Source of the DNA: Arenicola marina
Lineage: Eukaryota; Annelida; Polychaeta; Arenicolidae
Assembly (NCBI GenBank): GCA_964019135.1
Contig: OZ025248.1
Coordinates: 42,463,670 to 42,527,669, forward strand
DNA: 64,000 nucleotides
Direction of reading: 5' to 3'
Shown here: one piece after another, positions 19,105 through 29,531 of the stretch
Layout of the letters: each line of letters opens with the position of its first letter
Position numbering within the stretch: the first letter of the stretch is position 1
The notes under the pieces: model-generated
What the model saw: the letters and a program-made list of their open reading frames with translations, nothing else
What the model was told of the DNA's origin: nothing
The model's database searches: none
Position numbers and translations under genes: made by a program

Positions 19105-20069
19105 TATAGGGCTATAAAGTCTCGTTCGATTAGACTTCCGGTTTACTCATTTTGGGGACAAACAAACGAAGCACGTGTTCGGAACGAGTTTAGAATCTCT
19201 GTGCACACTGGTATCTTGACTATCTGTGACGTAGGCGTGACGTGTATGTTACGCAAAGAGAGAGACTGGGAACCAGACTACCTGCGCAAAAGCCAGGCGC
19301 CGAGGGATGGGTCCATTGCGGAAAGCCTAACGCTATGATTAAGAATATTTAAGAAATATAGCTTCACAAAACGGATAGATGACATATTTTTTATTCGTTT
19401 GCGCCATCACAATGACGAATATTTGTTACGACGGGACAATACGACTGAGAAACTAACGCATTTTTGCATTTCCTACGAAAACGAGGCATTATGACGTCAC
19501 ACGGATTCTCCCCGGTGACAACGTTGACGCAACGCTTCAAACAGAAAACTTACAAAGATGAAAGAAACTTGGTCTTTTCGTGATCCAAAAGTGATACGAA
19601 AACATCCAACTGGTCTTATTTTATCTTTACCATGTGGTTTAATGACGCACCCGTGTGTTGTTACTCCATGCACTGCACATTTTGACAGCGGAATGGTTAA
19701 GTCGATCACTTGCTCTCGCCATTTTGTTACCGCGGAGGCACGCGAAACTCTGTGACGTCACTCTCTGTTTGGTGAACTTGCGAAAGCCCGGGGGAAGGGC
19801 TAAATTTAGAACGTTATTTTTAGCTTTCGAGTGTTTTGAAGACGGATTTTTCCTTGTATATTCCCAAAGTTCTGCGCTTCATCGCCTCCAAATATTTTAA
19901 CGTATATCTCCCATAGCCATGTTTAGTAAAATGGTACTCATAGTCTTTAGAATAAACCTGGAAAGACATTGACTTCTAGCTGCCTATACTTCAACATGGA
20001 GCACGTGTGTTTGTTTGTCCCCAAAACTGAAGTCTCGCGGCCCGATCGCGAGAACTGTATAGCCCTATA
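19105..20069. mobile_element. Candidate DNA transposon or MITE with inverted ends (copy 2)
   Basis: Paralogue of 4766-5731 with the same terminal TATAGGGCTATA (19105-19116) and TATAGCCCTATA (20058-20069). It is one base different in total length and has no transposase frame. Confidence 0.45.
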
Positions 20070-21432
20070 AACATGTTCCATCCCCGACATACTCTCTTCG
20101 GACTGCTCTTCTTCCCTCGGATATATGCCACCCAGAAAAAAAACAAGACCAGACCCCTACCACCACCCCATCGCCTTCCTTCAGTGCAAATCTTGCGTGC
20201 TTGACATTTGAATGGACAAATGCAGGCATAATAGTTTGAAACACAATTTAATGCAGGTCTTACCACTCGATTACGAAAGTTATTGTGCAAGACAGGAATT
20301 CCGGCCTTTTTCCTTAGTCGTGTTTTAGATCTTTTCTAGCTGCCCATTAAACACATGGAGTATTAACGAATTGTACTACAGGATGTCATGTCATTTTGTG
20401 GTAAAAGGATGAAATTTGGCTCACATGTTAGAAATTCATGTCTAATCGAATTTAGTTAAGTGTCGAGTCAGATTTCATCCCCGGCGGCCATGTTTTTAAA
20501 TGGTTGACACTGTCACCAATTATAAGCGATATCTTGGACTCACAATAAGAAGGATAAAAGTGTTATTTTGATGTCTGTCCATAAGGTTTTTGTGTAAGCA
20601 AAGGTAAAATAAGTCCTCACTCAATATTCAAGAACAACGCATCAGCCATTTCCCTATATAGGGACCCTGCGCCTCTTAGTTTTTATGATATTGAGCATAT
20701 TTGCTGGCCTTTGTCCGCCATCGTGGAACTAGAGGATGCGTTGCACCTAGATACACACAAATATCTTCTGTTTAATTCAGCGACCCCGAAAACCTATGCA
20801 TAAACATAAAATATTAGTTCGATCGTCGATTTGCGAGATATTGAGCTTTTTTTGGGGTAGTTTTGCCCGTCCAAAGCCGCCAGGGGTAAAGTCGACTTGA
20901 CATTAGCTTAATTTAAATACAAGGATATTAAGGACAAGTGTGCTAACTTTCATGCTTTTACCACCAAATGCACAACTCGACCTAATTTGTCCGCTGAACT
21001 ATCACGGAATATAGGCAATGTTTCCGTTTCGTCAACCTAATTATAAGAAGTAATGACGACGAGGACGACATCAGCTTCGTATAATATTTGCCAAAATATC
21101 CTCCTCCCGGCAAAAAAATTCAATGTCTCTCTATTCCTAATCTCTATGTTTCATATGCTATGTGAAATCCAAATTATTATCCAATTTACTTCACATTGTA
21201 ACATGTTTTTAAATAATAAGACATATGTCCAACTCATGTAAAGACATGTATACAACAATTTTACGGTTAATTTCTTGAAGATATGAAAATTCATTTTGGC
21301 TTGCCATAGCATCTGCACGATCATTGGCGCTCGACCAATCACGGAGGCTTAAAAATTACTAGTTACCTGCCTAGTATGCTGCGAGCAGCTCTAGGCCGGT
21401 TCCCAGCCTATGTTTGTCCTTTTCACAATGGG
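20070..21432. other. Duplicated sequence with two deletions and empty LINE site (copy 2)
   Basis: The bases 20297-20320 are an island between two deletions relative to copy 1. The deletion ends share GG and CG microhomology. The empty LINE target is 20945-20957. No gene is recognised. Confidence 0.65.
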
Positions 21433-21577
21433 CCTCTCTGGTGTGGTGGTTAGCGCATTAGACCGCATATCAATAGGTCTCGAGTTTGAATCAGGGCACG
21501 GGCACCTATCATCCATTCACCCTTCATCTTCCCTAGCCCTTGTGTGCACAAAAGCAACCTAAAACCCCAATTCAATG
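21433..21577 (+). mobile_element. tRNA-derived SINE (copy 2)
   Basis: Paralogue of 13661-13805 with the same box A. The box B region reads CGAGTTTGAATCA, one base different. Confidence 0.75.
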
Positions 21578-21837
21578 CCATGCTTTTCGACCGACGCACG
21601 TGGTAATTAAGCATGCATAATCCAACCATTTACCGCGAGGAGCAAACTCAACCAAGACTCGCTTTGCTTCACAGCACTGCACAAAAGAGCCACATGATGA
21701 GAGAAATGATACTATTGTTGAACTGAATTGGGCGACATGACCTATATAGGTATGCATATGTCTAACGTATTGTAGGATAAATGACCGGAAACACAGAATG
21801 ACATTGGAACTTGAGAATTGTGGACGCGAGAATATTT

Positions 21838-22425
21838 CAAACCGGTCAAACCCCTGCGACCTCCATGCACGTCCCCCCCCTCCCCCCCTCTCCCACCGGT
21901 CAGACCGATGCGACCTCCATACATCCCCCCCTCCCACCGGTCAGCCCGCTGCGGCCTCCATGCAGTCCCCCCCCCCCTCCCGCCGGTCAGACCGCTGCAA
22001 CCTACATGCATTCCCCCGCCCCCCCCCCATCGGTCAGAAGGCTGCGACCTCCATACATCCACCCCCCCCCACCGGTCAGACCGCTGCCACCTCCATGCAT
22101 TCCCCCGCCCCCCTTCCACCGATCAGACCGCTGCCACCTCCATGCATCCCCCCCCCTCCCCCCCTCCCTTCGCTCCGGTCAGAAGGCTGCGACCTCCATG
22201 CATCCCCCCCCCCCTCCCACCGGTCAGACCGCTTCCACCTTCATGCATTCCCCCGCCCCCCTTCCACCGGTCAGACCGCTGTCACCTCCATGCATCCCCC
22301 CCCCTCCCCCCCTCCCTTCGCTCCGGTCAGAACGCTGCGACCTCCATGCATCCCCCCCCCACCCTCCCACCGGTCATACCGCTGCGACCTCAATGCATTC
22401 CCCTGCGCCCCTCCCACTCCTACTA
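21838..22425. repeat. C-rich minisatellite, about 12 units (copy 2)
   Basis: Same unit as 14060-14395, expanded from about 7 to about 12 units. Part of the expansion is a duplicated multi-unit block: the segment ending in CCCTTCGCTCCGGTCAGAA occurs twice, near 22165 and 22315. Confidence 0.9.
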
Positions 22426-22434
22426 CCACTTTTT

Positions 22435-23335
22435 GTTAGTATTTTATTTTATCCACAGCAGGTATCGAGTACAAATATTGCAGGGCACAGGCATACAAAT
22501 ATACAAAAACTAGCTTGATCATTCAAATATTGGTCTGAGTGGGCCCCACTTTCTGTCAAATTTAAACTGGATCCCCCCTTACTGCACCCAATACATCGCT
22601 CTGTGAAATAATTGGACTTTATAACCATGAGACATACTTGGAGGTTTGGTGTCTTCCCTTTGCATTTACAATTGTATATGTGTCTTTTTACAATAAGTAT
22701 TAAGTGATTAAGTAATCTACTGCACCGTGTGTCGGAAAGCCCAAAAATTATACTAGTTATAGACAATAAAGGTGTATTCACATGAACACACGGTTCTACC
22801 CAATTAGCAAAAGCTATCCATACACTCTTAACATACGGACAGTCCTAGAAGAGATGAGTGCTGGATTCTGGGCCTTATTACAAAACGTAAAAACATCCGT
22901 GTCTTTCACCTTACAGTTTTTCAAAGAGACATTAGTCGCGATCACCCTATGCAGTATCTCAAACTGGAAGCCTCTCATTCACCGGGGCGTCATACGACAA
23001 TTCATAGTGACGGTGTCATTGATCAGGTGACCACGTGCATACCAGCTCACTTTCCATTTTCCCTTCATTAACATTATTTCTTTTCAGATACATACTAATT
23101 TATTATAAATTAAATTGTACACCTTTGTGTTACTTTGTAATTCCTGCAATGCACAGGTTCGTATACTACTAAAAAGCTCATTATCAATAGACTTAACATA
23201 GACAGCTTTCCACTCTCAAGGCAGCGAATGTATCAAACTATAAAAGTCAGCAAAGTTAACATTAATTTGATATCGATCCCCGAATTCTGACCAACCAAAT
23301 AATGTTCTGTTTTCGTCAAACAGGTCAAACAGGTG
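22435..23335 (-). pseudogene. Decayed 5'-truncated LINE, C-terminal part of ORF2
   Basis: Translating the minus strand gives pieces that align with the ORF2 C-terminus of the intact LINE in the right order. QINVNFADFYSLIHSLP (about 23221-23273) matches ORF2 residues 1007-1021. FQFEILHRVIATN (about 22932-22968) matches 1106-1118. LNHLILIVKRHIYNCK (22665-22712) matches 1202-1217. Stops and frame changes interrupt it. The 3' end near 22435 has an AATAAA-like, A-rich tail when read on the minus strand. It is a related but distinct, old L1/Tx1-group element. The segmental duplication boundary at 22599 falls inside its 3' part. Confidence 0.82.
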
Positions 23336-23496
23336 TCATAGAATACGAGTTCCAGATAGCTACCACTCCGACAGACACTCCCTGCGGGCCGCCACACATA
23401 CACCAGAAGGCACTAACCGGAAGTCGGCGTTCACATTGACAACAAACTGTACGCCAGGTACTGGGTGGCTCAAGCCGCGCCCCAAGCGGACCTGCG

Positions 23497-23706
23497 TTGA
23501 TGCCGCACGGCTCCCTCCAGCACTCCTCTTGGCCCACCTGTTCCCCTCCGTCCTATGCCCTGTTGTCCATGACGGCCCAGGCTGTCCGTGTGGTGCGGCA
23601 GCCACGGTCCGTGCGGTACAGACAGGCAGGCTGGCATTGCCGAAACCATGGGAACGAGGAGGCGGATGTGGCGCTGAAGAGCGGGGCTCAGGGATTGACA
23701 AGCTAA
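23497..23706 (+). pseudogene. Possible RNase H-domain remnant of a retroelement
   Basis: A 69-codon frame ends with HGNEEADVALKSGAQ, close to the GN-x-x-AD-x-LA-K-GA signature near the end of LINE-encoded RNase H domains; a preceding W and H fit the usual W-x-x-x-H-x-x-GN spacing only loosely. The upstream part is not recognisable, and catalytic Asp and Glu positions cannot be assigned. The surrounding 23340-23820 is GC-rich, unlike the neighbouring AT-rich LINE relic, so it is a different piece. Chance similarity remains possible. Confidence 0.3.
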
Positions 23707-23817
23707 GACCCAGCTGCCTCGGCACCCTGGGGGCCAATCAGTAACTGGCGGACAGAAAGCCTGTGGCGCGTCCCGTGATCCAAAGGAGGGGGTACAGCAC
23801 AAAGACTGTCTTTAGGG

Positions 23818-24226
23818 GGAACAACCTTTATCTACTCTCACCCATTTTCAGGCGATAATGAGACAACCTTTATGTACCGTCACCCATGGCTCATGTCGAT
23901 AATGAGTCAACCTCTATCTACCGTCACTTGGCTTCTGTCGATAATGAGCCAACTTTGATCTACGGTTACTTGGCACCTGTCGATAATGAGCCAACCTTTA
24001 TCTGCCGTCACTTGGCTCATGTCGATAATGAGCCAACCTCTATCTACCGTCACTTGGCTACTGTCGATAGTAAGCCAACCTTTATCTACCGTCATTTGGC
24101 TCATGTCGATAATGAGCCAACCATTATCTACCGTCATTTGGCTCATGTCGATAATGAGTCAACCTTTATCTACCGTCACTTGGTTCCTGTTGATAAGGGG
24201 ACAACATTTATCTACCTTAAACATTG
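23818..24226. repeat. 42-bp minisatellite, about 10 units
   Basis: Units read GATAATGAGCCAACC, TTTATCTACCGTCACTTGG, then a variable CTCATGTC. The 42-bp period is 14 codons, so frames stay open; one forward frame would read a degenerate DNEPTFIYRHLAHV repeat. The substitutions are not obviously silent, so I treat it as a minisatellite. Confidence 0.9.
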
Positions 24227-24645
24227 ATTTTAACGTAGGCCCTTAAACGATTGTGTCAGCTTCTGTCGTTTATCTGTCTACAAGCGCTTGAGAATATCCT
24301 ACATGTATATGTATCCATTTACATGATATCTCCATTAACACTTGCTATCCATTAAACAAGCTAACAAAGCTATTGCATATTTCGACTATTCCATTTCAAA
24401 GACGGATGTCATTTCCAAGGTCTTATTTGATAGCAGTCATAATCATTGTAAAACTGAATATACACATGGGTTGTATGTCATCTTTTAAGCGATATTACAT
24501 GATAATCATATTGGGGATTGAACCAACAAAGGTAATTTACATTAGAAACCGAAAGCTCTGCATTTCAAATTCGACATGTATGAAGAGATGGTTGCATGCC
24601 GGAATATTCGGCTAGACCGATCCGGGGTGCGGGCTAAAGTCGTAT
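24227..24645. other. Intergenic, nothing recognised
   Basis: AT-rich spacer between two arrays. Only short open frames are present. Confidence 0.5.
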
Positions 24646-24775
24646 CTAGGTGGCGGTGGGATGTGAGGGTGTTGGGGTGCTCGGATGTACAGGTGTGGGG
24701 GTGTTGGGGTGCTCGGGTGGGGGGGCTTGGGGTGCGCGGGTGTGGGGCTGTAGGGTTGCGAGGATTGGGGGTTAG
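24646..24775. repeat. G-rich imperfect repeat
   Basis: Repeated GGGTGTTGGGGTGCTCGG-like words with many runs of three to seven G on the plus strand. It is a candidate for quadruplex structure. An open frame through it is Gly/Val/Arg-rich and low complexity. Confidence 0.75.
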
Positions 24776-24920
24776 AAGAAGCGTAGTAAGCAGCGAGACT
24801 ATTGGTTCAAGGTTAACCCTCTCCCAGCCGGGGTGTCTAACAATTACAGCTTCGTTGATATCGACATAGATATAAACATACCTAGTTTAATACATGAAAT
24901 ACATGTTTGATAGACCGCAT

Positions 24921-25250
24921 TGGTCAGTTATAGATTAGCTTGGCCAGCCATAGACCAACGTGGTCAGCCATAGACCAACGTGGCCAGCCATATATCTACG
25001 TGTTCAGCCATAGACTCACATGGTCAGCCAGACCAACGTGGTCAGTCATACACCCACGTGGTCAGCCATAGACCAGCGTGATCAGTCTATAGACCAACGT
25101 GTTCAGCCATAGACCCATGAGGTCAGTCACAGACCCACGTGGTCAGCCATAGACCCACGTGGTCAGCCATAGACCAACGTGGTCAGTCTATAGACCAACG
25201 TGGTCAGTCTATAGACCAACGTGGTCAGCCATAGACCAACGTGGTCAGCC
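24921..25250. repeat. 20-bp minisatellite, about 16 units
   Basis: Unit TGGTCAGCCATAGACCAACG with units of 18-21 bp. One to two copies of the same unit sit at the boundaries of the following 1.4-kb units, at about 26664-26695 and 28084-28115, so the two arrays share an origin. Confidence 0.93.
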
Positions 25251-25251
25251 A

Positions 25252-26695
25252 TAATGTTTGGCCCGTCAACGCACACCTAGCCGTGGGAGAGCCCGCCCTA
25301 GGTGGGTTTCGTCTGGCCGCCGTCCTCCCTCCGCCCCTCCCTCCCTCCGCCTTGGAGTCCCACACCTTCACTGCCGAGCTTTAATGGCGACAGGACATCA
25401 TATTCAGTCGTCTATCGAAGTCGGAAGGAGATAATCGACGCCGAAAGTATTACCAAAACTTGCGTCAATGCATCATATCGGATTGTGTTCACTTCTCCGT
25501 TATATCATAAGGAGACCTGGGTCACCGCCCACCAAATCCCATGTTTGCGGTCCCTTAATTCATGCCAACCACCCCCACTCTCGCACTCCCCACCCACCGC
25601 CACCGCCCACCGCCCCCGCCTGCCGCTCGCCCCCTGAAGCCTCAAACCCTCTTAGCGACAGACACAAATACAGATCGCACGTATTCGTGATGTATTGGGG
25701 TTGGCTCGGTGCTGACGCGGCCACTAGACTGTGCTGACCCCGGCTGCAGATATCAGGCACAGAACCCCGAGAGGTGGAGCCACTGAGAGGGCGACTGGTC
25801 ACCACCTGGAAGGGTCTGACGGGGCACACGTGGTTCACGCCACCGCCGCCCCTAGCTTTAGCGCTGCCTTCCATCAGTACACCCAGAATGGACGTACATA
25901 TACCGGCCTGAGAGTGTTGCCAACTAGGAAGCCGTCAGGTCGGTTATTATCTTTCATTGCGGATGGCAGCCAAAAGATGGCGCCACTTCGTACCCTGGCC
26001 TCGGCTCATACCCTCCCCACTCCCTGCCCGCTGAACCGCCACGTGTCCCGTCCCCACGGCAACGTCGTTCTCTGTGGGTGTAAGGCACGTGGATACTGTG
26101 TGTCCCGCTGGGTGAGGGTGGAGGTCACCATGGTAACAAGGCATCTGGCGTCACACCATGTAACAATCCCTTCAAGGCTGATGTTTTTGGCGAGTATTCA
26201 AGTCAAGCTATATATTTATATCGTAATGATACTTCCACTTCAGCTTATTCTAACTCAGTATTCATAAACCACGTTACTTGCGCAGGAGATGTGGCAGGCC
26301 CATTATACCATTACTGACGTCGGGACCACTGTATGTGATGTATCTATACTGCTGTTGTCACATCGAATTAACATGGCACGTAGAACACCCCAGTTAGTGC
26401 GTCAGTAGCTGCTACATGACTCCTAAAACTGTGATGCGTAAGATTTATGCATGCTTGTCCCGGGGCCACCTCAACCCAACCCATCGAGCTGGGCAAGCTT
26501 ACCCCATGGAAACAACCCCCCCCCCCCCACCAGGGAACACCCAACGTCACTAGAATATGGAAACCATGAAAAGTCAGATAAGACGACAGGAACGGTTTGT
26601 AATCTTTGGCAAGGGTCAGGTCACACCGTAAATAGAAGCCCCTTTCCCTCAGTCGGCCCAGTCTGTGGTCAGCCAGAGACCAACGTGGTCAGCCT
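25252..26695 (+). repeat. 1.4-kb macrosatellite, unit 1 (subtype A)
   Basis: First of four direct repeats, aligned on TAATGTTTGGCC or TAATGCTTGGCC. Its 5' half is the most diverged of the four (for example the C-rich stretch at 25565-25630). The 3' half is subtype A: GTGGGTGTAAGGCACG near 26075 and CCACGTTACTTGCGCAGG near 26268. A frame of about 178 codons at 25731-26267 starts only at GTG and has no recognisable domain. Confidence 0.93.
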
Positions 26696-28115
26696 TAATG
26701 CTTGGCCTGTCAACGCACAGCTAGCCGTGGGAGAGCCCGCCCTAGGCGGGTTTCGTCTGGCCGCCGTCCTCCCGCCGCCCCTCCTTCCCTCCGCCTTGGA
26801 GTCCCACACCTTCACTGCCGAGCCTTAATGGCGACAGGACATCATATTCAGTCGTCTATCGAAGTCGGAAGGAGATAATCGACGCCGAAAGTATTACCAA
26901 AACTTGCGTCAATGCATCATATCGGATTGTGTTCTATTCTCCGTTATATCATAGGAAGACCTGGGTCACCGCCCACCAAATCCCATGTTTGCGGTCCCTT
27001 AATTCATGCCCACGCACCCTCCCCCACCACCGCCACCGCCTGCCGCCCGCCCCCTGAAGCCTGAAACCCTCTTAGCGACAGACACAGATACAGATCGCAC
27101 GTATTCGTGATGTATTGGGGTTGGCTCGGTGCTGACGCGGCCACTAGACTGTGCTGACCCCGGCTGCAGATATCAGGCACAGAACCCCGAGAGGTGGAGC
27201 CACTGAGCGGGCGACTGGTCACCATCTGGAAGGGTCTGACGGGGCACACGTGGTTCACGCCACCGCCGGCCCTAGCTTTAGCGCTGCCTTCCATCAGTAC
27301 ACCCAGAATGGACGTACATATACCGGCCTGAGAGTGTGGCCAACTAGGAAGCCGTCAGGTCGGTTATTATCTTTCATTGCCGATGGCAGCCACACGATGG
27401 CGCCACTTCGTACCCTGGCCTCGGCTCCCACCCTCCCGCCTCCCTTCCCGCTGAGCCATCACGTGTCCTTTCCCCACGGCGACGATTTTCTCTGTGAGGC
27501 ACGTGGATACTGTGTGTCTCGCTGGGTGAGGGTGGAGGTCACCATGGTAACAAGGCATCTGGCGTCACACCATGTAACAATCCCTTCAAGGCTGATGTTT
27601 TTGGCGAGTATTCAGGTCAAGTTATATATTTATATCGTAATGATACTTCCACTCCAGCTTATTCTAACTCAGTATTCATAAACCACGTGACTTGCGCATG
27701 AGATGTGGCAGGCCCTTTATACAGTTACTGACGTCGTGACCACTGTATGTGATGTATCTATACTGCTGTTGTCACATCTAATTAACATGGCACGTAGAAC
27801 ACCCCAGTTAGTGCGTCAGTAGCTGCCACATGACTCTTAAAACTGGGATGCGTAAGATTTATGCATGCTTGCCCGGGGCCACCTCAACCCAACCCATTGA
27901 GCTGGGCAAGCTTACCCCATGGAAACAACCCCCCCCCCCCCCACCCCCACCAGGGAACACCCAACGTCACTAGAATATGGAAACCATGAAAAGTCAGATA
28001 AGACGACAGAAACGGTTTGTAATCTTTGGTAAGGGTCAGGTCACACCGTAAATAGAAGCCCCTTTCCCTCAGTCGGCCCAGTCTATGGTCAGCCAGAGAC
28101 CAACGTGGTCAGCCT
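26696..28115 (+). repeat. 1.4-kb macrosatellite, unit 2 (subtype B)
   Basis: 1420 bp. The 3' half is subtype B: six bases are missing in CTGTGAGGCACG near 27494, and CCACGTGACTTGCGCATG occurs near 27682. The 5' half is nearly identical to units 3 and 4. A long C-run lies near 27929-27942. Confidence 0.93.
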
Positions 28116-29531
28116 TAATGCTTGGCCTGTCAACGCACAGCTAGCCGTGGGAGAGCCCGCCCTAGGCGGGTTTCGTCTGGCCGCCGTCCTCCCGCCGCCC
28201 CTCCTTCCCTCCGCCTTGGAGTCCCACACCTTCACTGCCGAGCCTTAATCGCGACAGGACATCATATTGAGTCGTCTATCGAAGTCGGAAGGAGATAATC
28301 GACGCCGAAAGTATTACCAAAACTTGCGTCAATGCATCATATCGGATTGTGTTCTATTCTCCGTTATATCATAGGAAGACCTGGGTCACCGCCCACCAAA
28401 TCCCATGTTTGCGGTCCCTTAATTCATGCCCACGCACCCTCCCCCACCACCGCCACCGCCTGCCGCCCGCCCCCTGAAGCCTGAAACCCTCTTAGCGACA
28501 GACACAGATACAGATCGCACGTATTCGTGATGTATTGGGGTTGGCTCGGTGCTGACGCGGCCACTAGACTGTGCTGACCCCGGCTGCAGATATCAGGCAC
28601 AGAACCCCGAGAGGTGGAGCCACTGAGCGGGCGACTGGTCACCATCTGGAAGGGTCTGACGGGGCACACGTGGTTCACGCCACCGCCGCACCTAGCTTTA
28701 GCGCTGCCTTCCATCAGTACACCCAGAATGGACGTACATATACCGGCCTGAGAGTGTGGCCAACTATGAAGCCGTCAGGTCGGTTATTATCTTTCATTGC
28801 CGATGGCAGCAACACGATGGCGCCACTTCATACCCTGGCCTCGGCTCATACCCTCCCCCCTCCCTGCCCGCTGAACCGCCACGTGTCCCGTCCCCACGGC
28901 AACGTCGTTCTCTGTGGGTGTAAGGCACGTGGATACTGTGTGTCCCGCTGGGTGAGGGTGGAGGTCACCATGGTAACAAGGCATCTGGCGTCACACCATG
29001 TAACAATCCCTTCAAGGCTGATGTTTTTGGCGAGTATTCAAGTCAAGTTATATATTTATATCGTAATGATACTTCCACTTCAGCTTATTCTAACTCAGTA
29101 TTCATAAACCACGTTACTTGCGCAGGAGATGTGGCAGGCCCATTATACCATTACTGACGTCGGGACCACTGTATGTGATGTATCTATACTGCTGTTGTCA
29201 CATCGAATTAACATGGCACGTAGAACACCCCAGTTAGTGCGTCAGTAGCTGCTATATGACTCCTAAAACTGGGATGCGTAAGATTTATGCATGCTTGTCC
29301 CGGGGCCACCTCAACCCAACCCATCGAGCTGGGCAAGCCTATACCCCATGGTAACAACCCCCCCACCAGGGAACATCCAACGTCACTAGAATATGGAAAC
29401 CATGAAAAGTCAGATAAGACGACAGAAACGGTTTGTAATCTTTGGCAAGGGTCAGGTCACACCGTAAATAGAAGCCCCTTTCCCTCAGTCGGCCCAGTCT
29501 GTGGTCAGCCAGAGACCAACGTGGTCAGCCT
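28116..29531 (+). repeat. 1.4-kb macrosatellite, unit 3 (subtype A)
   Basis: 1416 bp. The 3' half returns to subtype A wording, matching unit 1 rather than its neighbours. The C-run near 29358 is short. Confidence 0.93.

Larger units (their letters stand above)
14581..22599 (+). repeat. Tandem segmental duplication, copy 2
   Basis: It corresponds to 593-14580 without the LINE. Differences from copy 1 are scattered substitutions, longer minisatellites, about 148 bp extra at 16120-16267, and two missing blocks matching 5958-6058 and 6083-6460. It preserves the unoccupied LINE target at 20945-20957, so the LINE inserted after the duplication, or this copy never carried it. Confidence 0.93.

Noticed and set aside
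23360..23744. GC-rich frames of 102-125 codons on both strands
   Set aside because: They overlap each other in opposite strands with Pro/Arg/Gly-rich composition typical of GC-rich noncoding DNA; only the short RNase H-like ending is kept as a tentative call.
25731..26267. 178-codon frame repeated in the 1.4-kb units (also 27151-27681, 28571-29107, 30079-30510), with a length change of 6 bp that keeps frame
   Set aside because: It starts only at GTG, has no recognisable domain, is cut in unit 4, and the surrounding non-frame sequence is equally conserved; the in-frame indel is a single A/B difference.
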